Source of the DNA: an uncultured Thalassolituus sp. | Lineage (GTDB): Bacteria > Pseudomonadota > Gammaproteobacteria > Pseudomonadales > Oceanobacteraceae | DNA: 64,000 nucleotides | Direction: 5' to 3' | NCBI RefSeq assembly: GCF_950066645.1 | Contig: NZ_CATMFB010000002.1 | Location: 124,001-188,000 of the forward strand | Part shown: positions 8,007-16,712 of the stretch, piece after piece | Layout: every line of letters begins with the position of its first letter | Numbering within the stretch: the stretch's first letter is position 1 | Notes under the pieces: model-generated | What the model saw: the letters and a program-made list of their open reading frames with translations, nothing else | Told to the model about the DNA's origin: nothing | Databases searched by the model: none | Program-made: the position numbers and the translations under genes

Positions 8007-9932
8007 ATGCTTGATATCAATGCCCTTTCGCAGCTGAAACAGCTGAAGCAGGAAATTCACGAGAACACCCCACGCTTCGACGGCCGCGTTCGTGGCAGCA
8101 GCGGCCGTTTTGGTTTCGCGGTCACGGAAGAAGGTCAGAGCTATTTTCTGAGCCCGGATGAAATGGAAAAAGTCCTTCCCGGTGATGAGATCAGCTTCCG
8201 GGTTGAACCAGCGGGCGATGACAAAGAACAGGCACTGGTTGAAAAACTGATCCGCTCAGAAATTTCAGACTTCTGTGGGCGTTACATCGTACGTGGAAAA
8301 GGCCACTTTATTGAGCCTGACCACGACCAGTTTAATCGTTGGATATTTGTTCCACCGAATGCGCGGATGAATGCCAAAGACGGCGATTATGTGGCGGCGA
8401 CAATGAGCCGTCACCCCTATCCGTCAGGCAAAGCTCAGGCGAAAATTGAGGCCATCCTTGGCGATGAAACCACGCCTCATATTGAACGTCTGGTCATGCA
8501 ACAGCGCTTTGCGCTGTCTGCGGAATTCAGCGAAGACGTGATGAAAGAAGTCGAAAATCTGGTGGCCGCAGGTATCGATGCGAAGTGCGCAGACCGCACT
8601 GACCTTACCCACCTGCCCTTCGTCACTATCGACTCTGCCGGCACCCGTGACATAGACGACGCTTTGTTCGCCGAAGCGCACAGTGACGGCTGGACACTCT
8701 GGGTCGGGATCGCCGATCCCGAAGCTCTGATCGACGCCGGTTCTGCGCTCGACAATGAAGCCCGGAAACGCTCGACCTCGGTATACTTTGCCGACCGGGT
8801 TCTGCCCATGCTGCCACCGGAATTATCAGAACAACTGTGCTCTCTGCAGGCCGGTAGCCGTCGCCTGGCCATGGTAGCTGAGTTGCGCCTTGAGCAGGAC
8901 GGAAACGTACGCGAAGTTAAGCTTCACAATGCGCTTATCGAAAGCCGGGCCAAACTGACCTACGCGCAGGTTGCGCAGTTAATTGATGATACCTGCGAAG
9001 AAATTCCGGCCGAACTTCATGGCCCGCTACGCCACCTCGCAGACTGCGCCCGCACCCTGAATCAGTGGCGTGCGGCACACTGCCTGCTGATGGATGACCG
9101 CCCGGATTACAAACTTATTCTCGGAGAAGACGGCCGCGCCAGCGACATCGTAAAAATTGAACGCAATGCAGCGCATAAACTGGTCGAAGAATGCATGCTG
9201 GTGTGCAACCGCTCCGTGGCTTTATGGCTTCGCGAACGTAACGCCGGTTTCTTTATTGAACAGAACGGCATCCGCACAGAACGACTGGGTGAAGCAGCAG
9301 CCTTACTGAAAGAACAGTTAAACCTCGAAGGCAAACCTGTTCTTGGTGAACTCGAGAGCTATGTCGCGCTCCTGCAGCAGGCAGAGCAATCCTCCAGCGA
9401 TCTGCCGCTGCGCACGATTCTGAGCAGACAGATGGAACGCAGTCAGTTCGGTCGCGAAGGCAAACCGCACATGGGGCTGGGCTTCAACTGCTACACCACC
9501 TTCACTTCGCCACTGCGCAAATACAACGATTTTCTGATTCATCGTACCGTGCGCGCGCTGTTGAATGACGAACCTGCACCGGCGATTGAAGATGACGTTC
9601 TGACCGGCATCCAGGATATGCAGACGCGTGGACGTATCGGTGCGTCACAGGCTGAGCAGTGGCTGAAACTGCAATGGTTACAGACGCAGCCAGAGAACGG
9701 TATTTACGAGGGCACGATTGTTCACATGAACAGCGGTAGCCTGACCGTGCGTCTCGATGACACAGGCATTGAGGGTGTGATTGATCGTCGTAAAGCCAAA
9801 GGCTGGACGTACGACAGTAAAACCATGACACACTCCAACGGCGAAGAGCGGTTTATCCTCGGTCAGCCTATGCGGGTGATCGTTCACGAAATCGATGTGC
9901 CAAAGCGTAGTCTGAAATTACGCATGGCCTGA
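8007..9932 (+). CDS. rnb: Exoribonuclease II
   Basis: The 641-residue product degrades single-stranded RNA 3' to 5', releasing nucleoside monophosphates. Domains in order: a cold-shock-like OB fold (residues ~20-85), a second OB fold, the RNB catalytic domain with DLTHLPFVTIDSAGTRDIDDALF carrying the Mg-binding aspartates at about residues 190-205, and a C-terminal S1 domain (GIYEGTIVHMNSGSLTVRLDD, VIDRR). Length fits E. coli RNase II (644) rather than RNase R. The ATG at 8007 (MLDINALSQLKQL) follows CACCGG; a TTG 33 bases earlier lacks support. It ends just before a strong hairpin terminator. Confidence 0.95.
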   Translation: MLDINALSQLKQLKQEIHENTPRFDGRVRGSSGRFGFAVTEEGQSYFLSPDEMEKVLPGDEISFRVEPAGDDKEQALVEKLIRSEISDFCGRYIVRGKGHFIEPDHDQFNRWIFVPPNARMNAKDGDYVAATMSRHPYPSGKAQAKIEAILGDETTPHIERLVMQQRFALSAEFSEDVMKEVENLVAAGIDAKCADRTDLTHLPFVTIDSAGTRDIDDALFAEAHSDGWTLWVGIADPEALIDAGSALDNEARKRSTSVYFADRVLPMLPPELSEQLCSLQAGSRRLAMVAELRLEQDGNVREVKLHNALIESRAKLTYAQVAQLIDDTCEEIPAELHGPLRHLADCARTLNQWRAAHCLLMDDRPDYKLILGEDGRASDIVKIERNAAHKLVEECMLVCNRSVALWLRERNAGFFIEQNGIRTERLGEAAALLKEQLNLEGKPVLGELESYVALLQQAEQSSSDLPLRTILSRQMERSQFGREGKPHMGLGFNCYTTFTSPLRKYNDFLIHRTVRALLNDEPAPAIEDDVLTGIQDMQTRGRIGASQAEQWLKLQWLQTQPENGIYEGTIVHMNSGSLTVRLDDTGIEGVIDRRKAKGWTYDSKTMTHSNGEERFILGQPMRVIVHEIDVPKRSLKLRMA

Positions 9933-9941
9933 TATTCAGGA

Positions 9942-9976
9942 CAATAAAAAAGGAGCCACTGGCTCCTTTTTTATTG
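9942..9976. terminator. Bidirectional intrinsic terminator between rnb and the MvaT-like gene
   Basis: A perfect palindrome: AAAAAAGGAGCC, loop ACT, GGCTCCTTTTTT. The A-run on one side and T-run on the other make it a terminator in both directions, serving rnb on the plus strand and the convergent MvaT-like gene on the minus strand. Confidence 0.93.
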
Positions 9977-9989
9977 TGCAGGCACTGTA

Positions 9990-10454
9990 TCAGGAAATTT
10001 TCCAGGTACGGACTGTCTGAAAACCGTACTCTTCAATCCACTGATCCAGCTGACGTGGATTACGTTTAATTTTTTCCACTTTTTCCTGAGTTGCCGGATT
10101 ACGATATGTACCTACCGCCAGTTTTGGTTTTGGCAGAGAGGATGATTTCTTCTCACCTTTACGACCATCACGGGCAATCGACTTTTCGAAATGACGCTTG
10201 AGGTTGTTATAAATAGAAGATGGTACTTCTTCTTTTGCCATTGAAGTGATCCAGGCTTCGATCTGCTCTGAACGGGAAACGTACAGCTCTTCTTCAGTCA
10301 GTGCACTCTGGTTGCACAGGCGTTTGATAGCGGCATCAAACTCTTTCAGTCCTTCGAGTTTTTTTTCCTGATCTTTCTTCAGTTGCTCCAGCTCAACTAT
10401 TTTCTGCTGGTGCTGCTGAATCTGCTTATCGATATCGTTAGTGAATGCGGTCAC
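9990..10454 (-). CDS. MvaT/H-NS-family nucleoid protein (xenogeneic silencer type)
   Basis: The 154-residue protein begins with a coiled coil (residues ~5-45, IQQHQQKIVELEQLKKDQEK) for oligomerisation and ends in a domain with TYRNPATQEKVEKIK, RQLDQWIEEYG and VRTW. That order (Y+NP...LkeW...YG...V.sW) is the DNA-binding domain of Pseudomonas MvaT/MvaU, which bind AT-rich DNA and silence foreign genes. It is longer than MvaT (~124) through a middle segment rich in Lys and Ser (KGEKKSSSLPKPK). Start is GTG with GAGG seven bases upstream. Upstream DNA is markedly AT-rich with an inverted repeat, consistent with self-binding. Family assignment is by motif from memory. Confidence 0.78.
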   Translation of the reverse strand: MTAFTNDIDKQIQQHQQKIVELEQLKKDQEKKLEGLKEFDAAIKRLCNQSALTEEELYVSRSEQIEAWITSMAKEEVPSSIYNNLKRHFEKSIARDGRKGEKKSSSLPKPKLAVGTYRNPATQEKVEKIKRNPRQLDQWIEEYGFQTVRTWKIS

Positions 10455-10743
10455 TTCTGAACCTCTGAATAGAATTTACTATTTATCACATACAAGGGAT
10501 ATGTACGGAAAACTGCTTATAAAATATACAACGCAGAGACATATTCTCCGGTTTGTATATAGGGCCGGATATATTAACTAAATCCAATGCACAGGAGAAT
10601 ATATATTAATAGAAATATAACACTTCCTATCACTGTCTTTATTAATCACCAGGCGTGCTTGCGCCACTTAATGATAAGAATTATCATTAACGCCATTTAC
10701 TCTGTTCCCCAGGTCACCCCGGAGGCACACGCCGAGAAGCCTT
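10455..10743. promoter_or_regulatory. AT-rich divergent control region between the MvaT-like gene and feoA
   Basis: 289 bases with no gene. The part near the MvaT-like gene is very AT-rich and holds a perfect 9-base inverted repeat, ATATTCTCC (10541-10549) and GGAGAATAT (10594-10602), separated by 44 bases; this type of DNA is what H-NS/MvaT proteins bind. The feoA-proximal part carries the Fur box and promoter listed separately. Confidence 0.7.
10659..10690 (+). promoter_or_regulatory. feoA promoter overlapped by a Fur box
   Basis: A perfect 10-3-10 inverted repeat, TTAATGATAA GAA TTATCATTAA (10668-10690), agrees closely with the 19-base Fur consensus. A promoter can be read through it: -35 TTGCGC at 10659-10664, 17-base spacer, -10 TATCAT at 10682-10687. 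Fur-Fe(II) bound here would cover the spacer and -10, so ferrous uptake should be repressed when iron is plentiful. feoA starts 53 bases downstream. Confidence 0.88.
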
Positions 10744-10980
10744 ATGACGCAATCCACTCTTGATCTAATCCAGGTAGGCGGCAAAGCCCGAATTTCAGGC
10801 TTCACTGCAGTTGAAACTAACTTCCGCCGTAAGCTACTCGCGCTCGGCCTGATGCCTGGCGCCGAAGTGGAAGTCCGCCGCGTTGCGCCTCTTGGCGACC
10901 CGATACAGATACAGCTCCGTGGTGCGTCCGTCAGTCTGCGGAAACAGGAAGCAGCGATTATTGAGGTAGAAGCTCTGTGA
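10744..10980 (+). CDS. feoA: Ferrous iron transport protein A
   Basis: A 78-residue cytosolic protein with the SH3-like FeoA fold: GGKARISGF, then RRKLLALGLMPGAEVEVRRVAPLGDP, then IQLRGASVSLRKQEAAIIEV. FeoA is needed for FeoB-driven Fe(II) uptake and contacts FeoB in the membrane complex. It is translationally coupled to feoB: the FeoA stop and the FeoB GTG overlap by 4 bases. It sits directly under a Fur-box promoter. Length matches the family. Confidence 0.96.
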   Translation: MTQSTLDLIQVGGKARISGFTAVETNFRRKLLALGLMPGAEVEVRRVAPLGDPIQIQLRGASVSLRKQEAAIIEVEAL

Positions 10981-13277
10981 GTAATGGTTCCATCATTGGT
11001 GTTATCGGCAATCCGAACTGCGGTAAAACGACTCTTTTCAACGCACTCACCGGCGCGCGCCAGAAGGTAGGTAACTGGCCCGGGGTCACAGTTGATCGCA
11101 AAGAAGGTCAGCTGTCTCTGCGTGGTACCCAACACACACTGGTTGACCTGCCCGGGACATACGCACTCGACAGCCACGACGATGAGCTGTCCACCGATGA
11201 GAAAATTGCCCGCGAATTCGCCCTGAGCGGCGAAGCGGATCTGATCATCAATATCCTCGATGCCAGCAACCTTCATCGCAATCTGTTCCTGACGTCGCAG
11301 CTGCTGGATATGGGCGTGCCTGTGATCTGCGCCGTAAACATGATCGACGTGGCCGAGCGCGAAGGCATTCATGTCGACTGCCAGGTTCTGTCACAACAGC
11401 TGGGCGTTCCGGTGGTACCTATCGTTGCGTCAGAAAACACCGGCATTCCGGAACTGCGCAGAACTATGGCTCACAAACTGGAGCATGCGACCGTTGCGAC
11501 GCCAATGAGCCGGCCGGATAAAGATGTCGAAGAAGCAGTGGCTCAATTGAAAGACGCCCTCCAGGGCCACACCGAAAATGCCTACTGGACGGCAACCCGG
11601 GCACTGGAGTGCGATGTCTATGCACTGAACAGCCTCCCGTCTGAAGTGCGCCAGAAGATTGCCACGCTTTCTGCGGGACTGAGAACATCGCTGGAAGAAG
11701 CACATGGCCAGCCCATTGATGTACTGATTGCCAATAGCCGTTACCGTGCAATCGAGCACGTTCTGCAACAGGCACTGACGATCAACAGTCGCGGACAGAC
11801 CCTGACCGAGAAGATTGATGCCTGGGTTCTCAACCGCTGGCTCGGCATTCCTTTCTTCTTCTTCATGATGTACCTGATGTTCACCTTCGCGATTAACATC
11901 GGCGGCGCTTTTATCGACTTTTTCGATATCGCCTTCGCGACGGTCTTTGTCGACGGCACCCGCGAAGTCATGGACAGCATCGGCTCGCCTCAATGGCTGA
12001 CAACCCTGATGGCGGATGGCCTGGGTGGCGGTATTCAGTTAGTTGCTACTTTTATTCCTGTTATCGCCGGCCTGTATCTCTTCCTCTCGGTGATCGAAGA
12101 TTCTGGCTACATGGCCAGGGCAGCCTTCGTAATGGACCGCCTGATGCGCAGCGTCGGACTGCCCGGCAAATCGTTTGTCCCCCTGATCGTGGGCTTCGGC
12201 TGCAACGTGCCCGCCGTAATGGCAGCTCGGACTATGGATACTGAAAAAGACCGCCTGCTCACGATTGCCATGGCACCCTTTATGTCCTGTGGTGCACGCC
12301 TGAGTGTGTACGCACTGTTCGCCGCGGCTTTCTTCACAGAGAATGGCGCGCTGATGGTCTTTATTCTCTATGTGCTGGGGATCGCGATGGCGATGCTGAC
12401 AGGCATGGCGCTGAAGAACACTCTGTTTAAGCCAGAGCTGACGCCTTTCGTGATGGAGCTGCCTGCCTATCACATTCCAACGGTCAAAGGGGTACTGCTG
12501 AAAACCTGGGAGCGCCTGCGTTCGTTCGTTATGCGTGCAGGTAAAACCATTATTACTGTGGTAATAATCCTCAGCTTCCTGAACTCCATTGGTTCAGATG
12601 GTTCGTTCGGTAACGAGAATAATGAAAAATCGGTACTTTCCGGTATCGCCCGCGTCGTCACCCCTGCGTTCTCCCCCTTGGGTGTGCAGGAAGACAACTG
12701 GCCAGCAACCGTAGGTATTATCACTGGTATTTTTGCGAAAGAGGCCGTCGTCGGCACCCTCGACGCACTCTACTCCCCTGAAGCAGGCGACGACAGTGAG
12801 TTCGACCTCCTCGGTGGTCTGTCAGAAGCTATCATGACCATTCCGGATAATCTGGCTGGCGTCGCAGACACTCTGCTGGACCCACTCGGGTTATCGCTGA
12901 TCGGTGCGGATCAGGGTGAAGAGCAAGGCGTGCATGACTCAACCTTCACAACAATGGAGACGTTGTTCGGAAGCCAGTGGGCTGCCTTCTCCTACCTCGT
13001 CTTTGTCCTTCTCTACACCCCTTGTGTTGCAACGCTGGGGGCGATGGCACGTGAATCCGGTATCCGCTGGATGCTGTTTGTCACCGGCTGGAGCACCGGC
13101 CTGGCCTATACAACTGCTGTGATCGTTTATCAGCTGGGACAACTGACCACGCAGCCGGCCATCGCACTTTCGTGGATTGGTGGCTGCATCGCCTTTATTG
13201 CACTCTGCCTGTGGCGGATGCGCGCATACGGCAAGGCCCGCGATGCACGTATGATCCCAATCACCAGCGTCGACTGA
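10977..13277 (+). CDS. feoB: Ferrous iron transporter B
   Basis: The 766-residue inner-membrane Fe(II) permease. The N-terminal G domain has G1 GNPNCGKTTLFN (residues ~10-21), G2 NWPGVTVD, G3 VDLPGTYAL and G4 NMID; the Nfeo helical domain follows, then about eight or more membrane helices starting near residue 290. The Gate motifs are visible with conserved cysteines: GFGCNVPAVMAARTM and APFMSCGARLSVY, plus LYTPCVATLGAM near the C-terminus. Start is GTG overlapping the feoA stop. There is no feoC after it; the next gene is a convergent flavin reductase with no base to spare between stops. The absence of FeoC is common outside enterics. Confidence 0.97.
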   Translation: MSNGSIIGVIGNPNCGKTTLFNALTGARQKVGNWPGVTVDRKEGQLSLRGTQHTLVDLPGTYALDSHDDELSTDEKIAREFALSGEADLIINILDASNLHRNLFLTSQLLDMGVPVICAVNMIDVAEREGIHVDCQVLSQQLGVPVVPIVASENTGIPELRRTMAHKLEHATVATPMSRPDKDVEEAVAQLKDALQGHTENAYWTATRALECDVYALNSLPSEVRQKIATLSAGLRTSLEEAHGQPIDVLIANSRYRAIEHVLQQALTINSRGQTLTEKIDAWVLNRWLGIPFFFFMMYLMFTFAINIGGAFIDFFDIAFATVFVDGTREVMDSIGSPQWLTTLMADGLGGGIQLVATFIPVIAGLYLFLSVIEDSGYMARAAFVMDRLMRSVGLPGKSFVPLIVGFGCNVPAVMAARTMDTEKDRLLTIAMAPFMSCGARLSVYALFAAAFFTENGALMVFILYVLGIAMAMLTGMALKNTLFKPELTPFVMELPAYHIPTVKGVLLKTWERLRSFVMRAGKTIITVVIILSFLNSIGSDGSFGNENNEKSVLSGIARVVTPAFSPLGVQEDNWPATVGIITGIFAKEAVVGTLDALYSPEAGDDSEFDLLGGLSEAIMTIPDNLAGVADTLLDPLGLSLIGADQGEEQGVHDSTFTTMETLFGSQWAAFSYLVFVLLYTPCVATLGAMARESGIRWMLFVTGWSTGLAYTTAVIVYQLGQLTTQPAIALSWIGGCIAFIALCLWRMRAYGKARDARMIPITSVD

Positions 13278-13889
13278 TTATTCAGGTCGACTGCGCTGAG
13301 TACGCTGCCCCAGGGAAGCGTACTCAGTGCCTCCCAGACGAGCGATGGGATTGATCAGTTCAGACGACAGAAGCAAGCGCTCAGCGGCTGGATCAATCAC
13401 CCCCTCATCTATATACATACGCTCAATTTCCAGAAAGACCACATGCTGCGGGCCACTGCCCAGGTCGACCTGTTGTTGATAGCGACAGAGAAACGCCACT
13501 GGCGAAGCCGCAACACGAGGCAGAGGCCAGTCCTCGACCGGGGCAACGCCAATGTCAAAGGCCTGCGTTTCACTGATACCTGCCGCCAGCGTCGCCGAGG
13601 ACATATTGACCGCATCCACCTGAGCGGCATCGGCAATATTCACCACACACCATCCACTGCGACGCAGGTTCCGGTAGCTGTCTTTCTCAATACCTGCGGA
13701 CTTCTGCCCCACAGAAACGACCAGTGTCGGAGGCGCGGAGCAGACCGGCGCAAAAAAAGAATAAGGTGCAAGATTCACCGAGCCATCTTCATCCGCAGTA
13801 AGAATCCAGGCAACCGGACGGGGAATCACTGACTGTACAAGAAGGTGATAACGCTCCAGCGGGGTTCTATCGGTAAATTTAATATCCAC
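13278..13889 (-). CDS. Flavin reductase family protein (FMN-binding split barrel)
   Basis: A 203-residue protein with the split-barrel FMN-binding fold of DIM6/NTAB flavin reductases: RYHLLVQSVIPRPVAWILTADEDGSVNLAPYSFFAPVCSAPPTLVVSVG at the N-terminus (given here as landmarks PRPVAWI, NLAPYSFF, PPTLVVS), then KDSYRNLRRSGWCVVNIAD. Such proteins reduce free flavin for partner oxygenases or act as oxygen-dependent oxidoreductases; the long VFLEIERMYID tail fits. Start is GTG at 13889 fixed by AGGAGG five bases upstream. It is convergent with feoB. Substrate unknown. Confidence 0.85.
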   Translation of the reverse strand: MDIKFTDRTPLERYHLLVQSVIPRPVAWILTADEDGSVNLAPYSFFAPVCSAPPTLVVSVGQKSAGIEKDSYRNLRRSGWCVVNIADAAQVDAVNMSSATLAAGISETQAFDIGVAPVEDWPLPRVAASPVAFLCRYQQQVDLGSGPQHVVFLEIERMYIDEGVIDPAAERLLLSSELINPIARLGGTEYASLGQRTQRSRPE

Positions 13890-14001
13890 AAAGGCCTCCT
13901 GATATCCGAACCGCAAGGTTACTCTGAGCGGGCTGCGCTTGCACCCACCTGACAAACCTTATATAAGGCCAATCCCAACGTATTCCCGCAACGGAGACTG
14001 G

Positions 14002-14961
14002 ATGATTACCACCGAACGGATGTTTCCTATCCTTGCCGTTATCGTCAGCCTGCTCGCCTGGCAACAGCCTGAACCGCTGCTGGGCTTTACCAGTGCCATC
14101 GTGCCCCTGCTCACCATCATTATGTTCACTATGGGCCTGACCCTGCGCTGGCAGGACTTCCGGCGGATCTGGCAGAAGCCTGAGCCTGTAGCTCTTGGTA
14201 TTGTGCTGCAGTTCGGCCTGATGCCGCTATTTGCCTGGGGCCTTGCACTTATATTCGGGCTGGCCCCGGAAATCGCGGCCGGTCTGATTATTGTTGGCAG
14301 CTGCGCCGGTGGAACAGCGTCTAATGTGATGACGTATCTGGCACGCGGGGATGTCGCCTTATCGGTCACCATGACCGTGGCCTCCACCCTGTGGGGCGTC
14401 GTTCTGACTCCCTGGCTGGTTGGCTTCTATGCCGGTGACTTTATCGAAACCGACACCAGCGGCATGCTGCTGATGATCGCAAAGATCGTTATCCTGCCAG
14501 TCGCTGCTGGTCTCGCGGTTAATCACTTTCTGCCCGTGGTCCGCCAGAGCACTGAGCGCCACCTGCCACTGATCGCCTCTGCCGCCATACTGTTTATTAT
14601 CGCCATCATCGTTGCTGCAAACGCCGATGAACTGAACAGCCTCAGTTATGGTCTTATGGCGGCCGTCATATTGCATAACCTTGCCGGTTTCACTGCAGGC
14701 TATCTGATCGCCCGCTGGAATGGCCACACTCAGGTACAGGCAAGAACCATAGCAATTGAAGTCGGCATGCAGAATTCCGGTCTTGGCGTCGCGCTTGCAA
14801 ACAGCTTTTTCGGCCCACTTGCGGCCCTGCCGGGAGCGCTGTTCAGTATCTGGCAGAATGTTGCAGGAGCACTTCTTGCCGGCTTCTGGCGCTGGCAAAC
14901 GGAGCGGGCCATTAAAAAAAGTCAGGAATCGCGGAGTAAAAGCGGATGCGGACCCCACTAA
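14002..14961 (+). CDS. Bile acid:sodium symporter (BASS) family transporter
   Basis: A 319-residue membrane protein with about nine to ten helices. The BASS landmarks are visible: MFTMGLTL, then GLIIVGSCAGGTASNVMTYLARGDVALSV (the crossing-helix region that binds Na+ and substrate), and IEVGMQNSGLGVALA near residue 265. In bacteria these carry organic anions such as pantothenate, pyruvate-like acids or sulphur compounds; bile acid is not implied. The ATG at 14002 has GGAG six bases upstream. It is divergent from the flavin reductase and overlaps the next gene by 16 bases. Confidence 0.9.
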   Translation: MITTERMFPILAVIVSLLAWQQPEPLLGFTSAIVPLLTIIMFTMGLTLRWQDFRRIWQKPEPVALGIVLQFGLMPLFAWGLALIFGLAPEIAAGLIIVGSCAGGTASNVMTYLARGDVALSVTMTVASTLWGVVLTPWLVGFYAGDFIETDTSGMLLMIAKIVILPVAAGLAVNHFLPVVRQSTERHLPLIASAAILFIIAIIVAANADELNSLSYGLMAAVILHNLAGFTAGYLIARWNGHTQVQARTIAIEVGMQNSGLGVALANSFFGPLAALPGALFSIWQNVAGALLAGFWRWQTERAIKKSQESRSKSGCGPH

Positions 14962-15467
14962 TCAGTTTCTTAATGTCAGTATTTCTGAGCAGCGCTGCCC
15001 ACAGCTACGAAGTCATAGTTGCAGAACAGCAGATACAGGACACCCTGAACAGTCGCATGCCCCTCACCCGTCAGGGCCGGCTGGCAACGCTGACGATTGA
15101 TAACACAGCCATTGATCTGCTGGATGAGAACAACCGGGTTCGCCTGGCTGCTGATGTTCAGTTGGTACTGACAATCGGTATTCAGTCGCGGGGCAACCTG
15201 ATTGCGGAAGGCGACGTGCGCTTCGATGACGCCAGTGACAGTTTCTTTATCGATAATCCGACCGTGATTGACCTGAATATCGAGGGCGTACCGGCATCTT
15301 ACAAGCCGTCTGTCATTCAACTCGCTCAACAGACTCTGGCGCCCTCTCTTGAAGGGCAGCCGGTCTACACGCTGTCAGAAGAAGGTCAGCAGGGCATCGC
15401 CCGTATGATGCTGAAATCCATGACCATTAATGATCATTCAGTGTTGCTGGATTTCAGCCCATTCTGA
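14946..15467 (+). CDS. YceB-like DUF1439 envelope protein
   Basis: A 173-residue exported protein. The first 20 residues form a signal peptide (MRTPLISFLMSVFLSSAAHS). The rest matches the layout of the DUF1439/YceB family: an N-terminal helix with QDTLNSRMPL, a beta-rich core and the helix YKPSVIQLAQQTLAPSLEGQPVYTL. E. coli YceB is a lipoprotein, but no lipobox cysteine is present here, so this protein is probably periplasmic and soluble. The start overlaps the transporter gene, suggesting coupling; its 3' end overlaps the convergent methyltransferase gene by 34 bases. Function of the family is not settled. Confidence 0.8.
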   Translation: MRTPLISFLMSVFLSSAAHSYEVIVAEQQIQDTLNSRMPLTRQGRLATLTIDNTAIDLLDENNRVRLAADVQLVLTIGIQSRGNLIAEGDVRFDDASDSFFIDNPTVIDLNIEGVPASYKPSVIQLAQQTLAPSLEGQPVYTLSEEGQQGIARMMLKSMTINDHSVLLDFSPF

Positions 15468-16366
15468 TCCGGCCAATAACGATAGTGTAATACCTTCAGA
15501 CCCCGGCCAGGCATCGCCTCCCTGAAGACCTCCGGTGCAGGTATCGCAGCAACCAACTCTGCACCGGGACACCCTCTGCTGACTTCACTGCGCAGAAATT
15601 CTTCATCCAGATTCTGCGCATTGAGACACAGCAACATATCTGCCCCGGGCAACATAAAATCATCAAGACGGCGGAGAATCCGGGCGTAGTCGCGTGCGAT
15701 ATCCACACTTCCCTTCTGAAAGGTAGGCGGGTCACAGATAAGCAGATCGTAGGGGCCGTGGCGACGAATACGCCCCCACGAGCGGAAAATATCAACCCCC
15801 TCAAAACGGACCTGAGACAATGCCTGTCCGTTCAGGCGGTGGTTATCGCGTCCGGTACTCAGAGCGCCTTTCGCCATATCAACATTCAGCACGGACTCTG
15901 CGCCCCCGGCGACTGCAGCGACAGAGAAGGCACAGGTATAGGCAAAAAGATTGAGAACGCGCTTGCCCTCTGCATGCTCCCTGACCCAACGCCGACCGTT
16001 GGCCATATCCAGAAACAGCCCGGTATTCTGATTCTGAAACAATCTGAGACGGTATTTCAGCCCGTCTTCACATATCGCCATTTCGTCCGACGCCTCACCA
16101 ATAAGAGTCTCGAAGGGAGCCCCACGTCGGCAGCGGAACTGCACCACGACCGAGATACCGCTGAAACTCCGCTCTTCCAGCCCCTGTTTCAGTGCTGTTG
16201 CCGTCTCTTCCAGCCAACCCACGTCAGGTTCATCAAAACAGGTGATCAGAACCACCGGTGAATACCAATCGACGGTGATATGCTCGTAGCCCGGAAAAAA
16301 GTGTCCGCGCCCGTGAAACAGGCGAACCGCCTCGTGACTCGTTGGCCAGGAAATATTGTCTATCAC
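15434..16366 (-). CDS. Class I SAM-dependent methyltransferase, RlmI/RlmK-like
   Basis: The 310-residue protein has the C-terminal Rossmann methylase domain of the RlmI/RlmK group (Methyltrans_SAM family): NQNTGLFLDMANGRRWV, RVLNLFAYTCAFSVAAVAGGAESVLNVDMAKGAL (motif I and the acidic loop), DIF, and YDLLICDPPTFQKGS, in which DPPTF is the DPPxF/Y motif of RNA m5C/m2G enzymes. The N-terminal PUA domain of RlmI is lacking, so the target may differ from 23S C1962. It stands alone on the minus strand and overlaps the YceB-like gene tail to tail. Confidence 0.82.
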   Translation of the reverse strand: MIDNISWPTSHEAVRLFHGRGHFFPGYEHITVDWYSPVVLITCFDEPDVGWLEETATALKQGLEERSFSGISVVVQFRCRRGAPFETLIGEASDEMAICEDGLKYRLRLFQNQNTGLFLDMANGRRWVREHAEGKRVLNLFAYTCAFSVAAVAGGAESVLNVDMAKGALSTGRDNHRLNGQALSQVRFEGVDIFRSWGRIRRHGPYDLLICDPPTFQKGSVDIARDYARILRRLDDFMLPGADMLLCLNAQNLDEEFLRSEVSRGCPGAELVAAIPAPEVFREAMPGRGLKVLHYRYWPDQNGLKSSNTE

Positions 16367-16512
16367 GGGGCACTCCGGAAACCGTTATATTTCAGTGAGT
16401 TAGACTGGCCAAAAGGCCTGCTGTTAAAAAAGCGTTACAGTACCTCAGACGCTGCAGAATGTCGCCTTTGCCCTGACTGAGAAAATCATTACGTTCAGCC
16501 ACTGTTTTTCGC
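16367..16512. other. Intergenic stretch before the cold-shock promoter, nothing recognised
   Basis: About 146 bases upstream of the cold-shock gene promoter. I see no open frame with a ribosome binding site and no clear hairpin with a T-run. Presumably contains the minus-strand promoter of the methyltransferase gene. Confidence 0.5.
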
Positions 16513-16541
16513 TTGGTATGCACCACTTCTTGGGATACTAT
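16513..16541 (+). promoter_or_regulatory. Candidate promoter of the cold-shock gene
   Basis: -35 TTGGTA (16513-16518), 17-base spacer, -10 TACTAT (16536-16541), predicting transcription from about 16548. That would give a leader of roughly 165 bases, close to the 159-base leader known for E. coli cspA. Confidence 0.55.
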
Positions 16542-16547
16542 GGCTGC

Positions 16548-16712
16548 GTCGTTCCTCATTGAGCGGCCTGTTGACGGGTTCTGAAAACACAGATCTCTGT
16601 TAATAAGGGCATTATTTGTTTATAAGCCCGGTCTGTCCGGCCTGTATTGAACTAATGCCATACGTTATGCACGAAACTGGTTAAACCAGTGAATAATCTC
16701 AGGAAAGAAAAG
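16548..16712 (+). promoter_or_regulatory. Long structured 5' leader of the cold-shock gene
   Basis: The ~165 bases between the predicted start of transcription and the ATG contain no gene. A 7-1-7 hairpin, ACTGGTT A AACCAGT (16676-16690), ends ten bases before the AGGAAAG ribosome binding site. Long leaders of cspA-type mRNAs refold with temperature to expose the ribosome binding site; the same job is inferred here. Confidence 0.55.
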
